DNA of 64,000 nt from Theropithecus gelada. Lineage: Eukaryota; Chordata; Mammalia; Primates; Cercopithecidae. The notes below the pieces were generated by a model, which worked only from the letters and a program-made list of their open reading frames with translations, searched no databases and was not told the DNA's origin. Made by a program: the position numbers and the translations under genes. The stretch covers positions 81,349,191 through 81,413,190 of the forward strand of contig NC_037681.1 of assembly GCF_003255815.1 (NCBI RefSeq). Direction: 5' to 3'. Of the stretch, positions 18,779 through 40,757 are shown in pieces. How positions within the stretch are numbered: position 1 is the first letter of the stretch; each line of letters starts with the position of its first letter.

Positions 18779-19182
18779 CCTTTTTTTTTTTTGGCCTTTA
18801 ATCTCACAACCAACAGAGAAGACTTCTGAGACCCTTGGCCACCAAAATGTGTGGGGATTTTTATCCCACTAAGCAATGCTTCAGTGGGTTCTCCATCGGG
18901 GTGTCCCATAATTCAGTTCAATTCTGATGCCACACATTGCATGCCTGTACCAAAATATCTCATGTACTCCAGAAATGCATACACCTACTATGTACTTACA
19001 AGAATGATAAGTAAATGAATGAATGAGTGAATGAAAACTCTGACACGATCCTTAGGCCACTGGTACTTCTGACTGGCTAGAAATCAGGGTTCCTGCAACC
19101 TCTCCTTGGGTTTGACTACTTAGCTAGGACAGCTCACAGAACTCAGGCAAACACATTGCCAGTTTATTATAAAAGATATCAT
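18779..19182. other. Unassigned sequence
   Basis: Contains an (AATG)-like run at about 19012-19035 (AATGAATGAATGAGTGAATG). Otherwise nothing recognised. Confidence 0.4.
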
Positions 19183-19720
19183 AGGCCGGGCGTGGTGGCT
19201 CAGGCCTGTAATCCTGTTACCGGTTGAGGGTGTCCAGGTTCTTGGCATCTTGAACAAAGAATTGGACAAAATGCACAAACAAAGCAAGGACAGAATGAAG
19301 CAACAAAAGCAGAGATTTCTCAAAAACAAAAGTACACTCCAGAGATTGAAAGTAGGCCTGAGCATAGGGGATCAAGAGCCCCGTTACAGAATTTTCTGGG
19401 GTTTAAATACCCTCCAGAGGTTTCCATTAGTTACTCGACGTACACCCTATGTAAATGAAGAGGATGAAGTAAAGTTACAAAATCATTTACTCACTGTACA
19501 GCCTAGGTAAATGAAAAGGATATTTCCTGTCATAGCTGAGATGTTTCCATTTGATTTAGTTTTCGGAAGTCCTTAGGTTCCCTGCCTCCAGGTCCTATTC
19601 TCCTGCCTAATCCTAGCACTTTGGGAGGCCAAGGCAGGAGGATTACTTGAGGCCAGGAGTTCGAGACCAGCCTGGCCAACGTGGTGGCTACTAAAAATAC
19701 AAAAGTTTTTTGTACGCCTG
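19183..19720 (+). repeat. Alu split by an LTR-like insert
   Basis: The Alu start (GGCCGGGCGTGGTGG to GTAATCC, 19183-19216) resumes at 19608 with AATCCTAGCACTTTGGG and runs to about 19710. An LTR-like element lies between. Confidence 0.85.
19217..19607 (-). mobile_element. Solo LTR-like element inserted in an Alu
   Basis: About 390 bp between two Alu halves, starting TGTTACCGG, with TAATCC on both sides as a likely target duplication. The text GGGGTTTAAATACCC could serve as promoter. The right end does not show the expected CA. Family unassigned. Confidence 0.6.
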
Positions 19721-19724
19721 CCAT

Positions 19725-20198
<474 letters not shown>

Positions 20199-20204
20199 GG
20201 GTCT

Positions 20205-20475
20205 TGTCCGGTCACGGTGGCTCAGGCCTGTAATCCCAGCACTTTGGGAGGCCAAGGCAGGTGGATTACATGAGGTCAGGAGTTCAAGAACAGCCTAGCC
20301 ATCATGGTAAAACCCCATCTGTACTAAAAAATACAAAAATTAGACGGGCCTGGTGGTATATGCCTGTAATCCCAGCTACTTGGGAGGCAGAGGTTGCAGG
20401 GAGCCATGATCATGCCTCTGCAAACCAGCCTGGGCGACAGAGTGAGATTGTCTCAAAAAAAAAAAAAAAAAATCA
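20205..20475 (+). repeat. Alu with right-arm deletion
   Basis: Plus-strand Alu whose right arm lacks the segment between TACTTGGGAGG and CAGAGGTTGCAGG. Confidence 0.9.
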
Positions 20476-20618
20476 TAAAAAGATACAGATGAACAACCAA
20501 ATGAAGAGATGGATATGGCAAAGTAGAGAGGGAGGGTTGTGGTGCTGCCATGACCTCTGGGTGTGCCACCTTCCCAGCACCTTCTGGTGTTCAGCAGAAA
20601 GGAAATTCATCAAATCTT

Positions 20619-20635
20619 AGTGTTTAAATTTTTAA
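20619..20635. repeat. Target-site duplication, pseudogene 3' side
   Basis: AGTGTTTAAATTTTTAA. It pairs with 22284-22300 with one mismatch. Confidence 0.85.
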
Positions 20636-22283
<1,648 letters not shown>

Positions 22284-22300
22284 AGTGTTTACATTTTTAA
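22284..22300. repeat. Target-site duplication, pseudogene 5' side
   Basis: AGTGTTTACATTTTTAA, the partner of 20619-20635. Confidence 0.85.
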
Positions 22301-22544
22301 TAGAGCTAAATTTCTTGCACCCTCAGCCCTTCCAGATGTTGGTGGGTGGGGCTTAAGTTCCAACCATCTAATCCTCTAATCACCTGGACTTTCTGGTGAC
22401 CAGCCCCATCCTGAAGCTATCTACGGGCCCGCCCTAAGCAGGTTCATTAGCATAAACTCAGGACTTATCAAAGGAATTAATTATGAATAACAAAACTCCT
22501 CCTAGCACTCAGGATATTTCTAGGATTTTAAGAGTTCTGGGGCA
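22301..22544 (-). mobile_element. Old MaLR (MLT1-like) LTR remnant
   Basis: CTAATCACCTGGACTTTCTG, GGTTCATTAGCATAAACTCA and GATATTTCTAGGATTTTAAG follow the order of MLT1-type LTR text as I remember it. The ATP1B3 copy landed beside it. Confidence 0.5.
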
Positions 22545-22836
<292 letters not shown>

Positions 22837-22936
22837 NNNNNNNNNNNNNNNNNNNNNNNNNNNNNNNNNNNNNNNNNNNNNNNNNNNNNNNNNNNNNNNN
22901 NNNNNNNNNNNNNNNNNNNNNNNNNNNNNNNNNNNN
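22837..22936. other. Assembly gap (100 N)
   Basis: Exactly 100 N between an Alu A-tail and an inverted Alu T-tract. A round 100 usually marks a gap of unknown size. Confidence 1.
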
Positions 22937-23246
<310 letters not shown>

Positions 23247-23406
23247 TTTAATGTTTTAATTCTTTTAAAATTATTTTTATTCTAATAATTTTTCTGTAGA
23301 TTATTTTGAATTTTCTTGACATGCAAGTATGTCAATTCCATATAATTGATGAGAGAGAGAGAGAGACCCTCTCATATTGTTTTATATTGTTTTATATTCA
23401 GTACCT
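23247..23406. other. Unassigned AT-rich sequence
   Basis: Contains a short GA run at 23352-23365. Confidence 0.4.
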
Positions 23407-23830
23407 GTTTTAAGAAAAAAACAAGGAAGTAAAACCAAAGACAGGCAGCCCGGTGCCAGGCCCAAAACCAGGCCTGGGCCTGCCTGTCCTAAACCCAGTA
23501 GTTAAAAATCAACTAATAACTTAGAAACCGATATTATTCATAGATTCCAGGCATTGTATAAAAGAACGTAGTGAAATTCCTGGCCCTGTTTTGTTTCTCT
23601 CTAACCACTGGTGCATGCAGCCCCTGTCACGTACCCCCTGCTTGCTCAAATCAATCACGACGCTTTCATGTGAAATCTTTAGTGTTGTGAGCCCTTAAAA
23701 GGGACAGAAATTGTGCACTCGGGAAGCTTGGATTTTAAGGCAGTAGCTTGCCGATGCTCCCAGCTGGATAAAGCCCTTCCTTCTACAACTCGGTGTCTGA
23801 GAGGTTTTGTCTGCGGCTTGTCCTGCTACA
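23407..23830 (+). mobile_element. Solo LTR, HERV-K-like (class II)
   Basis: Runs from TGTTTTAAGAAAAAAACAAGG to CTCGTCCTGCTACA-like text ending CTGCTACA. It contains GCAGCCCGGTGCCAGGCCC, a TATAAAAGAA-type box at 23558, a TAAAGCCCTTCC polyadenylation area and CTCGGTGTCTGAGAGGTTTT. The layout and text match class II HERV LTRs known to me. A matching 6-bp duplication was not found. Confidence 0.75.
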
Positions 23831-24015
23831 TAATGACAGTTTTTTCCTTCTGTTTTGAGCCTTATACGTTTTATTTTTTCTTGCCTTCTGTATTTGCTAG
23901 GACAATGTAGAGGTAGTGGATATCATTGTCTTGCTCCCAACTTCAAGAGGAAAAACTTTGATATTTTACTACTATTTTACTATTTAATATGATATTTGCT
24001 ATAGTTTTTCATTGA

Positions 24016-25114
<1,099 letters not shown>

Positions 25115-25149
25115 CTAGGTTCTTATTTTTAAGAGTAAATTGCGGCCAG

Positions 25150-25540
<391 letters not shown>

Positions 25541-25599
25541 AAATTGCAATTACCCCAAATGGTTTTTTTAATCCTAACTACAATTAGGCCCAGGTTATG

Positions 25600-26260
25600 G
25601 TCAATTTTGGTAAATGTGTCTAGTTCCCTTTCCCAAACACTATGACCATATAACAAATCGCCCATAAAATTAATTGTTTTGAACAACAATCATTTTTACC
25701 TCTCATGGTTTCTATGTGTCAAGAATTCTAGAGCAGCTCAAGGGCAGTTCTGCTCAAGTTCTCTCATGAGATTGCAGCCTGACTGGTTGGGGTTAGCTTA
25801 TCTCAAAGGTTTCTTCATTTACATGCCTGGTGCTTATGCTGAGGAGACTCCAACAGCTAGGTACTGGAACACCTGGGGCTCCTCAGACATCCCTTTTAAC
25901 TCTGTGTGGTGTCTCCTGCAAGGCAGCTTGAAGGTAGTTAGATTTACATAACAGCTCAGGGGTTCCCAAGGTAGGTGCCCTAATAGAGAGGCAGGGAGAA
26001 GCTGTTTTATGACCTAATCTTAGAAGTCACATGGCATCATTCCACCAGATTTTTTTTGGTTGAGGTAGACACAAAAGGTTACTCAGGTTTAAGGGTAGGG
26101 AACATAGACCTGTCTCTCAAAGGAGGAATATCCAGTCACATTGTAAGGAGAACATGTAGAATCAGATACGTACTGCCAGGGCAGTCTTAGAAAATGCAGC
26201 TTGCCGTAGCAGCATCCCACAAGTCCCACAAGCAGCCTGATGGTCATCTTTGCCATCAGA
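25600..26260 (+). mobile_element. Old MLT1-like LTR remnant
   Basis: Blocks such as CATATAACAAATCGCCCATA, TTTTATGACCTAATCTTAGA and GAACATAGACCTGTCTCTC follow the order of MLT1-type LTRs as I know them. Strongly diverged. Confidence 0.5.
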
Positions 26261-26404
26261 CCCAGCTCTAGCTTTTGTGTTAGGTCACATATGTCCCTTT
26301 TTTTCTCTGCCCCCAGCAGCATAGTGCCCACTTCATTGTCTTTCATGCACAGCCACACTCTGGAGTCCCACAGTCCTTGTGCTTAAAGGCAACGTCTTTT
26401 CTTG

Positions 26405-26587
26405 TTTGTTTCTTGTTTCTTTGGCTGGAGGGCAGTGGTGCAAACACGGCTCACTGCAGACTCAACCTCTTGGACTCAAGTGATCCTCCCACCTCAGCCC
26501 TGCCAAGTAGCTGGGAGCACAGGCATGTGCCACCACACCCAGCTGATTTTTGTATTTTTTGTAGAGATGGGGTTTCGTCATGTTGCC
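26405..26587 (-). repeat. Alu, left piece, split by an LTR
   Basis: Minus-strand Alu text ending GTTTCGTCATGTTGCC. It resumes at 27310 with TTGCCCAGGCTGGTCTCC. Confidence 0.9.
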
Positions 26588-27309
<722 letters not shown>

Positions 27310-27403
27310 TTGCCCAGGCTGGTCTCCAACTCCTGAGCTCAAGCAATCCTCCCCACTCAGCCTCCCAAACGCTGGTATTACAGGCAACAGCCCCCTTACC
27401 CGG
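27310..27403 (-). repeat. Alu, right piece
   Basis: Continuation of the Alu interrupted by the LTR at 26588-27309. Confidence 0.88.
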
Positions 27404-27715
27404 CTTTTTTTTTTTTTTTTTTTTTTCTTTTTTAAGACATGGCCTCACTCTGTCACCCAGGCTGGAATGCAGTGGTGCAATCACTGCTTGCTGTAGCTTT
27501 GACCTCCCCCGGCTCAGGCTGTCCTCCTGCCTCAGCCTCCTGAGTAGCTGGGACTACAGGCACATACCACCACATCTGGCTAATAGTTTATTTTCAGTAG
27601 AGACAAGGACTCACTATGTTGTCCAGGCTGGTCTCAAATTCCTGGCCTCAAGCGATCCTCCTGCCTCAGCCGCCCGAAGTACTGAGATTATAAGCCTGAG
27701 CCACCGCACCTGGCC
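27404..27715 (-). repeat. Alu element
   Basis: Minus-strand Alu with a T-tract. Confidence 0.95.
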
Positions 27716-28406
27716 TAAGAGAGGTTCTTAAGCTTCTCTCAGATATTCTCCCTGGGATTTTGAAGGGTAAGGGAGAGCCCCTGTGGGCTTAAGAAATGAG
27801 TGTCACACATCACCCAGGCTAGATAGAGGTCCTGAGAAATGTCATTACACCCCTGGGACCCCTAAATGCATCTTCATGCCAAGGCATCAGGATGAAGTTC
27901 TTTCCTCAATGCCTTAAACATTTGTTCAGTGAGGGCCTCCTGTCCCCAGGACTGTTTTAGGAGCTGGCAGCACAATGATAAAGAAGCCACTGCTCCAGAA
28001 GGAACTCACAGTGGAGAGAGGCATGTATAAACTCGTGGGAGTATCATCCAGAGGTCGCAGGGAACATTTAAAAACATGAAGGCAAGAAGTATTATGATTG
28101 GGTTTGTACCTCACTATGTGAAAGCAAAACTATTCGTGTCCTTTACTGCCAGGAACAAGGCATAGTCAGTTGCAATTTGTGTACAAAATCTCCATTACAA
28201 TGTATTAGACCTGAAGGGGATTTATCTGATATGAGACCTCTTTGAGAATCATCCAGTCTAGGTTTGTTTCTGTATATACCAGGAAGCATACACTGAAGAA
28301 AACCTGCAACAGAATGGAGTTCGTTTTCCTCAGTTAGGAAAACAGGATGAGGAGTTGGAGTAGCAACAAACTCATCTTATAATGAATTTACTTCAAATTC
28401 TTTTCT
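27716..28406. other. Unassigned sequence, partly an old repeat
   Basis: 27910-28035 (TTCAGTGAGGGCCTCCTG, AAGGAACTCACAGTGGAGAG) resembles an ancient mammalian interspersed repeat. No gene was seen. Confidence 0.45.
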
Positions 28407-28722
<316 letters not shown>

Positions 28723-28847
28723 TAATTAACTTTCACCATTCCAACGGACAAGCTAATTTGATTCCCTAGCTATGAGAAATGTCCATAGCAACATCCTTTG
28801 TTAAATGTTTAGAAAATGTCTGATTTCTTAAAAATGCAAGGAATAAT

Positions 28848-28912
28848 CCAGTCCAGGTGGCACTTGCCTGTAATCCCACCTATCCTGGAGGCTGATAAAG
28901 GAGGATCATTTG
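28848..28912 (+). repeat. Old Alu, left piece, split by an LTR
   Basis: Diverged Alu left-arm text ending AGGATCATTTG. It resumes at 29298 with ATTTGAGGCCAGGAATTCGAGG and runs to about 29400. Confidence 0.85.
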
Positions 28913-29297
28913 GTGCAAGGCTCTTGCATCGGTTCAAACCCTGAAAGGGCACCAACAAACACAAGGCGGTGTGGAGCAACACGCTGTTTTAATGAGCGCC
29001 TGGATGCAGTCGGGCTGAGGCCTAATATGGCATCAGCACCAAAAGAGGATGGGGCAGGGGTTTTATAGTCTCCTGTAAACAGGAAGTGTCTCAGTCTGAT
29101 GTAACTGCTACACAGTACCGGATAGCCTCTCTCTCCATCTTCAGGGGATACGTGTCTTCCAGCCAGCTCTCTTCCTGCTTCTGCTATCTTGCTGACGCAC
29201 ACTGCTGGCGCAAGTGGCCTTGCGCCTTGGGACTGGGCCCGAAGAGGGAGGAGTTATTCATTCCCTTAAACTTTCATGCCCTGGAGAGAATCTTTCA
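28913..29297 (-). mobile_element. Solo LTR inserted in an old Alu
   Basis: ATTTG lies on both sides (28908-28912 and 29298-29302). The minus strand shows a TATAAAACCCC box (about 29060-29070) and the text GCGGTGTGGAGCAACACG seen in some ERV LTR R/U5 regions. Family not assigned. Confidence 0.75.
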
Positions 29298-29400
29298 ATT
29301 TGAGGCCAGGAATTCGAGGCTGCAGTGAGCTATGATCATGCCTGTGAATAGCTACTGCACTCCCACCTGGGCAACATAGTAAGACCTTGTCTCCAAATAA
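29298..29400 (+). repeat. Old Alu, right piece
   Basis: Continues the Alu interrupted at 28912. Confidence 0.82.
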
Positions 29401-29409
29401 TATAAATCT

Positions 29410-33050
<3,641 letters not shown>

Positions 33051-33087
33051 TATCTGGATCTGATGTCCTACCATTAAAATTTTGATT

Positions 33088-33380
33088 GGAAGCCCAGGTG
33101 CAGTGGCTCATGGCTATAATCCCAGCACTTTGGGAGGCTGAGGTGGGTGGATCACTTGAGCCCAGGAGTTAGAGACCAGCATGGACAACATAGGGCGACC
33201 CCATATCTACAAAAACTGAAAAAAAAAAAAAAAAATTAGCCTTGCATGGTTGCAGGTGTGTGGTTCCAGCTACCCTTGGAGGCTGAGGTGAGAGGATTAC
33301 TTGAGCCATGGAGGCAGAGGTTGCAGTGAGCCATAATCAAACCACTGCACTCCAGGAAGACCTTGTCTCAAAAATAAAAA
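33088..33380 (+). repeat. Alu element
   Basis: Diverged plus-strand Alu with an internal A-run. Confidence 0.93.
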
Positions 33381-33399
33381 TTGGTTGGGGATCCACATC

Positions 33400-34080
33400 A
33401 ATTTCTGACAACATCCAACTCAGCTCCTGTTTGTTCAAAATCAACCAAGTAAGACCAGACATGAATCCTCTTGGAGCCCATTCAACAATATGTCTTTTTC
33501 ATTTCATTTGGGTTGTTCAAAGTGAGTGGGGATTCCCTTCATGGTTGCCACCCTTTGTGCAATAGGGCTTGGGATGGATTTCACATGGTCATTCAGCTTG
33601 AGTTAATGAACAGGCTTTAATGGAAAAACATACAAGCCAAGGGTCACCAAGAGATGACATCGTCGCAGAGTCTCCCATCATCCCAGAGGGATGCTAAAGC
33701 TATGTGCTATCTGTGTTCCAACGGAAGGACGTGTGCCCCCTGAGATGACACCCTCTTAAAATGTGTCAGAATGTGGACACAGAGACTATTTAGAGCCAGG
33801 GTGGCTGAGTTTAGGTGCCAGCTTTAGGAGTTGTCTGGGAAAGCCAGCAACTCAGCAAAAAGCCATCGTGGGAGAAGCTAAGTGCAGGCTCCCTCCTGTT
33901 TTTAGAAGGGGAGACCTTAGCCCCACCTGGCACAACTAGCACTAGCTCCCAAGATTGTTTTTGGAGGATACTATTGTCAGGTAGGATCACCACACTTTTC
34001 TATTCATTCTTTAAAAAGTGCTCACAGCCCACCATATTGACCGGCTGATGACCAGTGCAAGCAATACCATGCTACAATAA
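33400..34080 (-). mobile_element. Possible 5' LTR of the ERV remnant
   Basis: On the minus strand there is CTCTAAATAGTC (33786-33797) that could be a TATA region and ATTAAAGCCTG (about 33611-33621) that could be a polyadenylation signal, in that order. The position upstream of the pol remnant fits a minus-strand provirus. No primer-binding site was identified, so this is inference. Confidence 0.35.
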
Positions 34081-34286
34081 TCTGCCAGAAAAAAAAAGAA
34101 GTTCTCCAAGTCAATGAAAGAGTCCAGAGATGAAAAGTTTCAATGGAGTAATTGTATAACATTCAGACACATCACAATATTTATTAAGTTAGTGAGGGAG
34201 AAGGCAAGGTTAACATAGTCTGTCAATTGGGGCAAAAGATGGAGAAATGATGAGATAAACGCAGATATAAGAAAATAATAGTTGAG

Positions 34287-34609
<323 letters not shown>

Positions 34610-34709
34610 TCAATGAATATTGAGCACTTGTGCTAAGTTTTGAGGATGACCCAGTGTACAAGACTGAGATGGTCCCTGTCCTACAGTCAAGTAAATAACC
34701 CAGTAGTAG

Positions 34710-35031
<322 letters not shown>

Positions 35032-35312
35032 TAATAATTTTTAAAGATTTTTTCCCCATGAATTACTTGTACTAACATTTTAACATTCTTCCAAGTTGCA
35101 ATTCTGTTTATCTGAATGAAATTTTAAAAAAATAATAGAGCCAATGAATGGAATAGAAGCAATAATACTTTTTATAGCAGAAAAACAAAAAAAGAATGTA
35201 TCTAATCTTTTAAAAAATACTCAGAAAAAAATAATGTTTAACTTGTTCTATATACATTTTTAGGAAAAAGGCCTAACTTGGAGGAATTTTTAAACTTCAA
35301 AAATAAGAATTT

Positions 35313-35621
35313 CACTGGGCACAGTGGCTAATGCCTGTAACCCCAGCATTTCAGGAGACTGAGGTGGGAGAATCACTTGAGGTCAGGAATTCGAAACCAG
35401 TCTGGGCAACATGGCAAGACTGGTCCCTACTAAAAATGAAAAAAAAAAAAATTAACCAGGCATGGTGGTGTGCACCTATAGTCTTAGCTACTCTGGAGGC
35501 TGAGGCAGGAGAATCTGAGGCAAGAGGATCGCTTGAGTCCAAGTGGTTAAGGCTGCAGTGGGCCATGATCATGCCACTGCACTCCAGCCTGGTCAGCAGA
35601 GCAAGATCCTGTCTCAAAAAA
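35313..35621 (+). repeat. Alu element
   Basis: Plus-strand Alu with a short duplicated GAGGCAGGAGAATCTGAGGC stretch in the right arm. Confidence 0.93.
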
Positions 35622-36107
35622 AGAAGAATCTTTACAATGTCTAAGATACAACAGCTAATAATAAAACATCTATCAAGCTCTGAAGAAAATGTTATCATGC
35701 AGTAGAAGGGTATTTTCAAATAAACCAGAAGAAAATGTATCCCTTTTCTGAATAAGCTGACATTCTAGAGCAGGGAATCATCAAAAGAAAAAATTCAAGC
35801 ATAGGGAAGTTGTAGCTGGAAAAGACTGGCAGTAAGCACTGAAAACAGTTCATCTGTAGAGATGAGTGTTGATAATTAGTTACATATACATATACACAGT
35901 TATATCAATAGGACAATGGACAAAAGATATGAATAGGCAATCCACAGAGTAAGAAATATAAATGGCTGATAAAATATGAAAGATATTCACCACTGGTAAA
36001 ATATGAAAGATGCTCACCTTTCACCACTGATGAGGGATCTGCAAGTTAAAATCACAAAGAAATAGCACTTTCCAACCTACCAGATTGATTTTTTAAATTT
36101 CTAAAAA
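35622..36107. other. AT-rich unassigned sequence
   Basis: Contains the near-repeat TAAAATATGAAAGAT(A/G) at about 35970 and 35998. Possible old L1 (GATGAGGGATCTGCAAGTTAAAATCACA resembles ORF2). No gene was seen. Confidence 0.4.
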
Positions 36108-36710
<603 letters not shown>

Positions 36711-36857
36711 ATAAAAATTAAAAAAAATAGAATAAAATTTACAGAACCAGCAGCTTGACAGAGGCATTTATTGGCCAAAGTTGGGACAATTTTAGCATCA
36801 AAAGAACAATGCCTGTAACAAATTGAAACACATTGACTATATAAAAATCCATGAGTC

Positions 36858-37160
36858 AGGCCGGGCATGATGATTCCCACCTGTAATCCCAGCACTTTGG
36901 GAGGCGGGTTGGGCAGATCACTTGAGGTCAGGAGTTTGAGACCAGCCTGGCCAACATGGCAAAAACCTATCTCTACTAAAAATACAAAACTTAGCCAGGC
37001 ATGTTGACACATGCCAGTAATCCCAGTTACTCAGGAGACTGAGGCGGGAGAATAGCTTGAACCTGGGAGACGGAGGTTGCAGTGAGCCGATATTGCACCA
37101 CTGTACTCCAGCCTGGGTAACAGAGCTAGACTCCGTCTCAAATAAATAAATAAATATCCC
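36858..37160 (+). repeat. Alu element
   Basis: Plus-strand Alu with an AAATAAAT tail. Confidence 0.95.
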
Positions 37161-37986
37161 TGCATCCATAGACTACTTTAAAAAAAAAAAAAAAAAAAAA
37201 AAGAGGAGGAGGAATAAAAGAAGTGAGCAAATAAACAAAACTTTTCTACAGGTGGCCATTCCACCAAGTTCTTATCTGAAAGGGCAAAGAATTAGGTTAT
37301 TTGCAGTAACCTATTGCAGAGTAACCTAATAGTCCCAGCTGATGAGCAAGAGCCCTTCTTTCTGAAAAAGGCTAGCTATCAATGTAGACAGAATTGAAAA
37401 CAAACAAACAAACAAAAAACCAGAATTTGCAATCCTTAGGGAAATAATTTATTAAGCCACGAATTATCAATGGATGCTGAAACAATTAGGTGAAAGGCTG
37501 GGGAGCTGCATATTCATCTGGTGCTAAAGTTATCACCCTGCAGCTTACTAACGAGTTCTAAGATGACTGTCACCACATAGACCCAGTGATCAATCTTAAT
37601 ATCATTAATAATGGGATAAACAGAGCTTCACTATGTGCCTTCTGGTATGATGCAGTATTCAGCCTGAATCTCATCAAGCCTTTAAATCCAACTTCCATTA
37701 ATAGAAAATACTGAGGTTATTGTTAAATGACACCACAAGGAAACAACCAGAAACATCTAGAAGTTGAAACATTCTAAGGAAATACTAGTCTACTCTCTAC
37801 AAATCAATGTAACAGGAAAAATGAAAAGCTAGGGAGAAAGTCTGTTCTAGATCAAAATATATTTCAGGATGTTGATAATGGAGGAGGCTATGCATATCTT
37901 GGGGGAGGCAGCACACGGGGAATCTTTGTATTTTTTTTTTTTTCAATTTTGCCATGAACCTAAAACGGCTCTTAAAAAATAAAGCC
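37161..37986. other. Repeat-poor stretch with homeobox-like AT sites
   Basis: After a run of about 24 A, 37240-37800 holds no repeat I know. Motifs such as AATAATTTATTAAG and AACAATTAGG are typical of developmental enhancers but also of any AT-rich DNA. Confidence 0.5.
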
Positions 37987-38167
37987 TTTTTTTTTTTTTG
38001 AGACAGAGTTTCACTCTGTTGCCCAGGCTGGAGTGCAGTGGTACAGTGATGCAATCTTGGCTCACTGCAACCTCCACTCAAGAATCGCTCAAGTTCAAGC
38101 AATTCTCCTGCCGAAGCCTCCCAAGTAGCTGGGATTACAGGCACCCGCCACCATGCCCAGCTAATTA
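37987..38167 (-). repeat. Half Alu
   Basis: T-tract and left arm only, ending at CACCATGCCCAGCTAATT. Confidence 0.92.
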
Positions 38168-38532
38168 AAAAATAAAGACTTTTAAGGAAAAAAAAGAAGC
38201 CATTTCAGAGACCCAACAACTAAATGCAATCATACTTCTTGCTTGGATCACACTATAAACAAACTTGGTGCAAAAGATATTTGGGCAACAAAACTTGAGT
38301 GTGTTAATATTATTATGGTTGTACAGGAAAGTATTATCATTAGATATGTGTATCAAAATATTTAGGAGTAAAATTTTATGCGTTTACTTAAAAAGATTTC
38401 AATGAAAAATGTGTGAAACATGACAAAATGCTTAAAAAATTCTACATGATAGGTATATGGTGTTTATTATATTATTCTCTCTACTTTTTCTGTACATTTA
38501 TAGTTCTTTTTTATAAGCATGAAAACATTTTT
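38168..38532. other. AT-rich unassigned sequence
   Basis: 38375-38520 (AAAATGCTTAAAAAATTCTA, TTCTCTCTACTTTTTCTGTA) may be an old repeat end. Confidence 0.4.
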
Positions 38533-38654
38533 TTAAAATAGAGTTGGGGTTTCGTTGTTGCCCAGGCTGGTCTCAACTCCTGAGCCTAAGGGATCCGCCT
38601 GCCTCAGTCTCTAAAGTACTAGGATTACAACCATAAGCCACCACACCTAGCCAA
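38533..38654 (-). repeat. Alu fragment (right end)
   Basis: GGTTTCGTTGTTGCCCAGG to CCACACCTAGCC only. Confidence 0.88.
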
Positions 38655-38659
38655 ATTAA

Positions 38660-38978
<319 letters not shown>

Positions 38979-38997
38979 AAAAATTGTTTTTCTGGTT

Positions 38998-38998
<1 letters not shown>

Positions 38999-39029
<31 letters not shown>

Positions 39030-39299
39030 AGACAGAGTCTCCCTCTGTCACCCAGGCTGGAGTGTAGTGGCTCACTGCAACCTCCACATCCCAGGTTCAA
39101 GTGATTCTCGTGCCTCAGCCTCCCAAGGGGCTGGGATTACAGACGTGCACCATGACGATCAGCTAATTTTTATATTTTTAGTAGAGACGAGTTTTCACCC
39201 TGTTGGCCAGGATGGTCTGGAGCTCCTGGCCTCAAGTGATCCACGTGCCTCAGCCTCTCAAAATGCTGGGATTACAGGCCAGAGCCACCACGGCCAGCC
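38999..39299 (-). repeat. Alu element
   Basis: Minus-strand Alu with a 30-nt T-tract and a shortened left arm. Confidence 0.95.
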
Positions 39300-39342
39300 A
39301 TAAAAAAAACAAAAAACAAACAAACAAAAAAACCCGGATATT

Positions 39343-39630
39343 TGGCCGGGCACAGTCTCTCATGCTTGTAATCCTAGCACTTTGGGAGGCCAAGGAGGGT
39401 GGATCACCTGAGGTCAGCAGTTTGAGACCAGCCTCGCCAACATGGCAAAACTCCGTCTCTACTAAAAATACAAAAAATTAGCCCAGCATGGCAGTAGGCA
39501 CCTGTAATCCCAGCTAGTTGGGAGGCTAAGGCAGGAGAATTGCTTGAACTCAGGGACGGAGGTTGCAGGGACGCCATTGCACTCCAGCCTGGGCAACAAG
39601 AGCGAAACTCTGTCTCAAAATAAATAATAA
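39343..39630 (+). repeat. Alu element
   Basis: Plus-strand Alu with a small right-arm deletion. It faces the preceding minus-strand Alu across 43 bp. Confidence 0.94.
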
Positions 39631-39751
39631 TATCCAGCATTTGTGAGTGTTTGAGAAAACAGACCATCACATACATATTGGAGTATAAACTTCTGGTATA
39701 AACTTCTAAGAGGACAATTTCAAATATATACATTTTATTTTACAATATACA

Positions 39752-40422
<671 letters not shown>

Positions 40423-40509
40423 TCATATTGTCTATATATACTCTTCTCATTTCATTCTCTTGCAACCCTATTATTTTCACGTTACATGTAAGGAAAAAAG
40501 GTTTTTTGT

Positions 40510-40757
40510 CTTTTGTTTGTTTGTTTGTTTGTTTGAGACAGAGTCTCCCGGGTTCAAGCGATTCTCCTGCCTCAGCCTCCCGAGTAGCTGGGATTACAGG
40601 CATGCACCACCAGGCCCAGCTAATTTTTGTATTTTTAGTAGAGACGGGGTTTCACCACGTTGGCCAGGCTGGTCTCAAACTGTCGACCTCAGGTGATCCA
40701 CCCGCCTCGGCCTCCCAAAGTGCTGGGATTACAGGCGTGAGCCACCGGGCCCGGGCG
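40510..40757 (-). repeat. Alu with left-arm deletion
   Basis: The (TTTG)n tract and GAGACAGAGTCTCCC jump straight to GGGTTCAAGCGATTCTCC. Confidence 0.94.
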
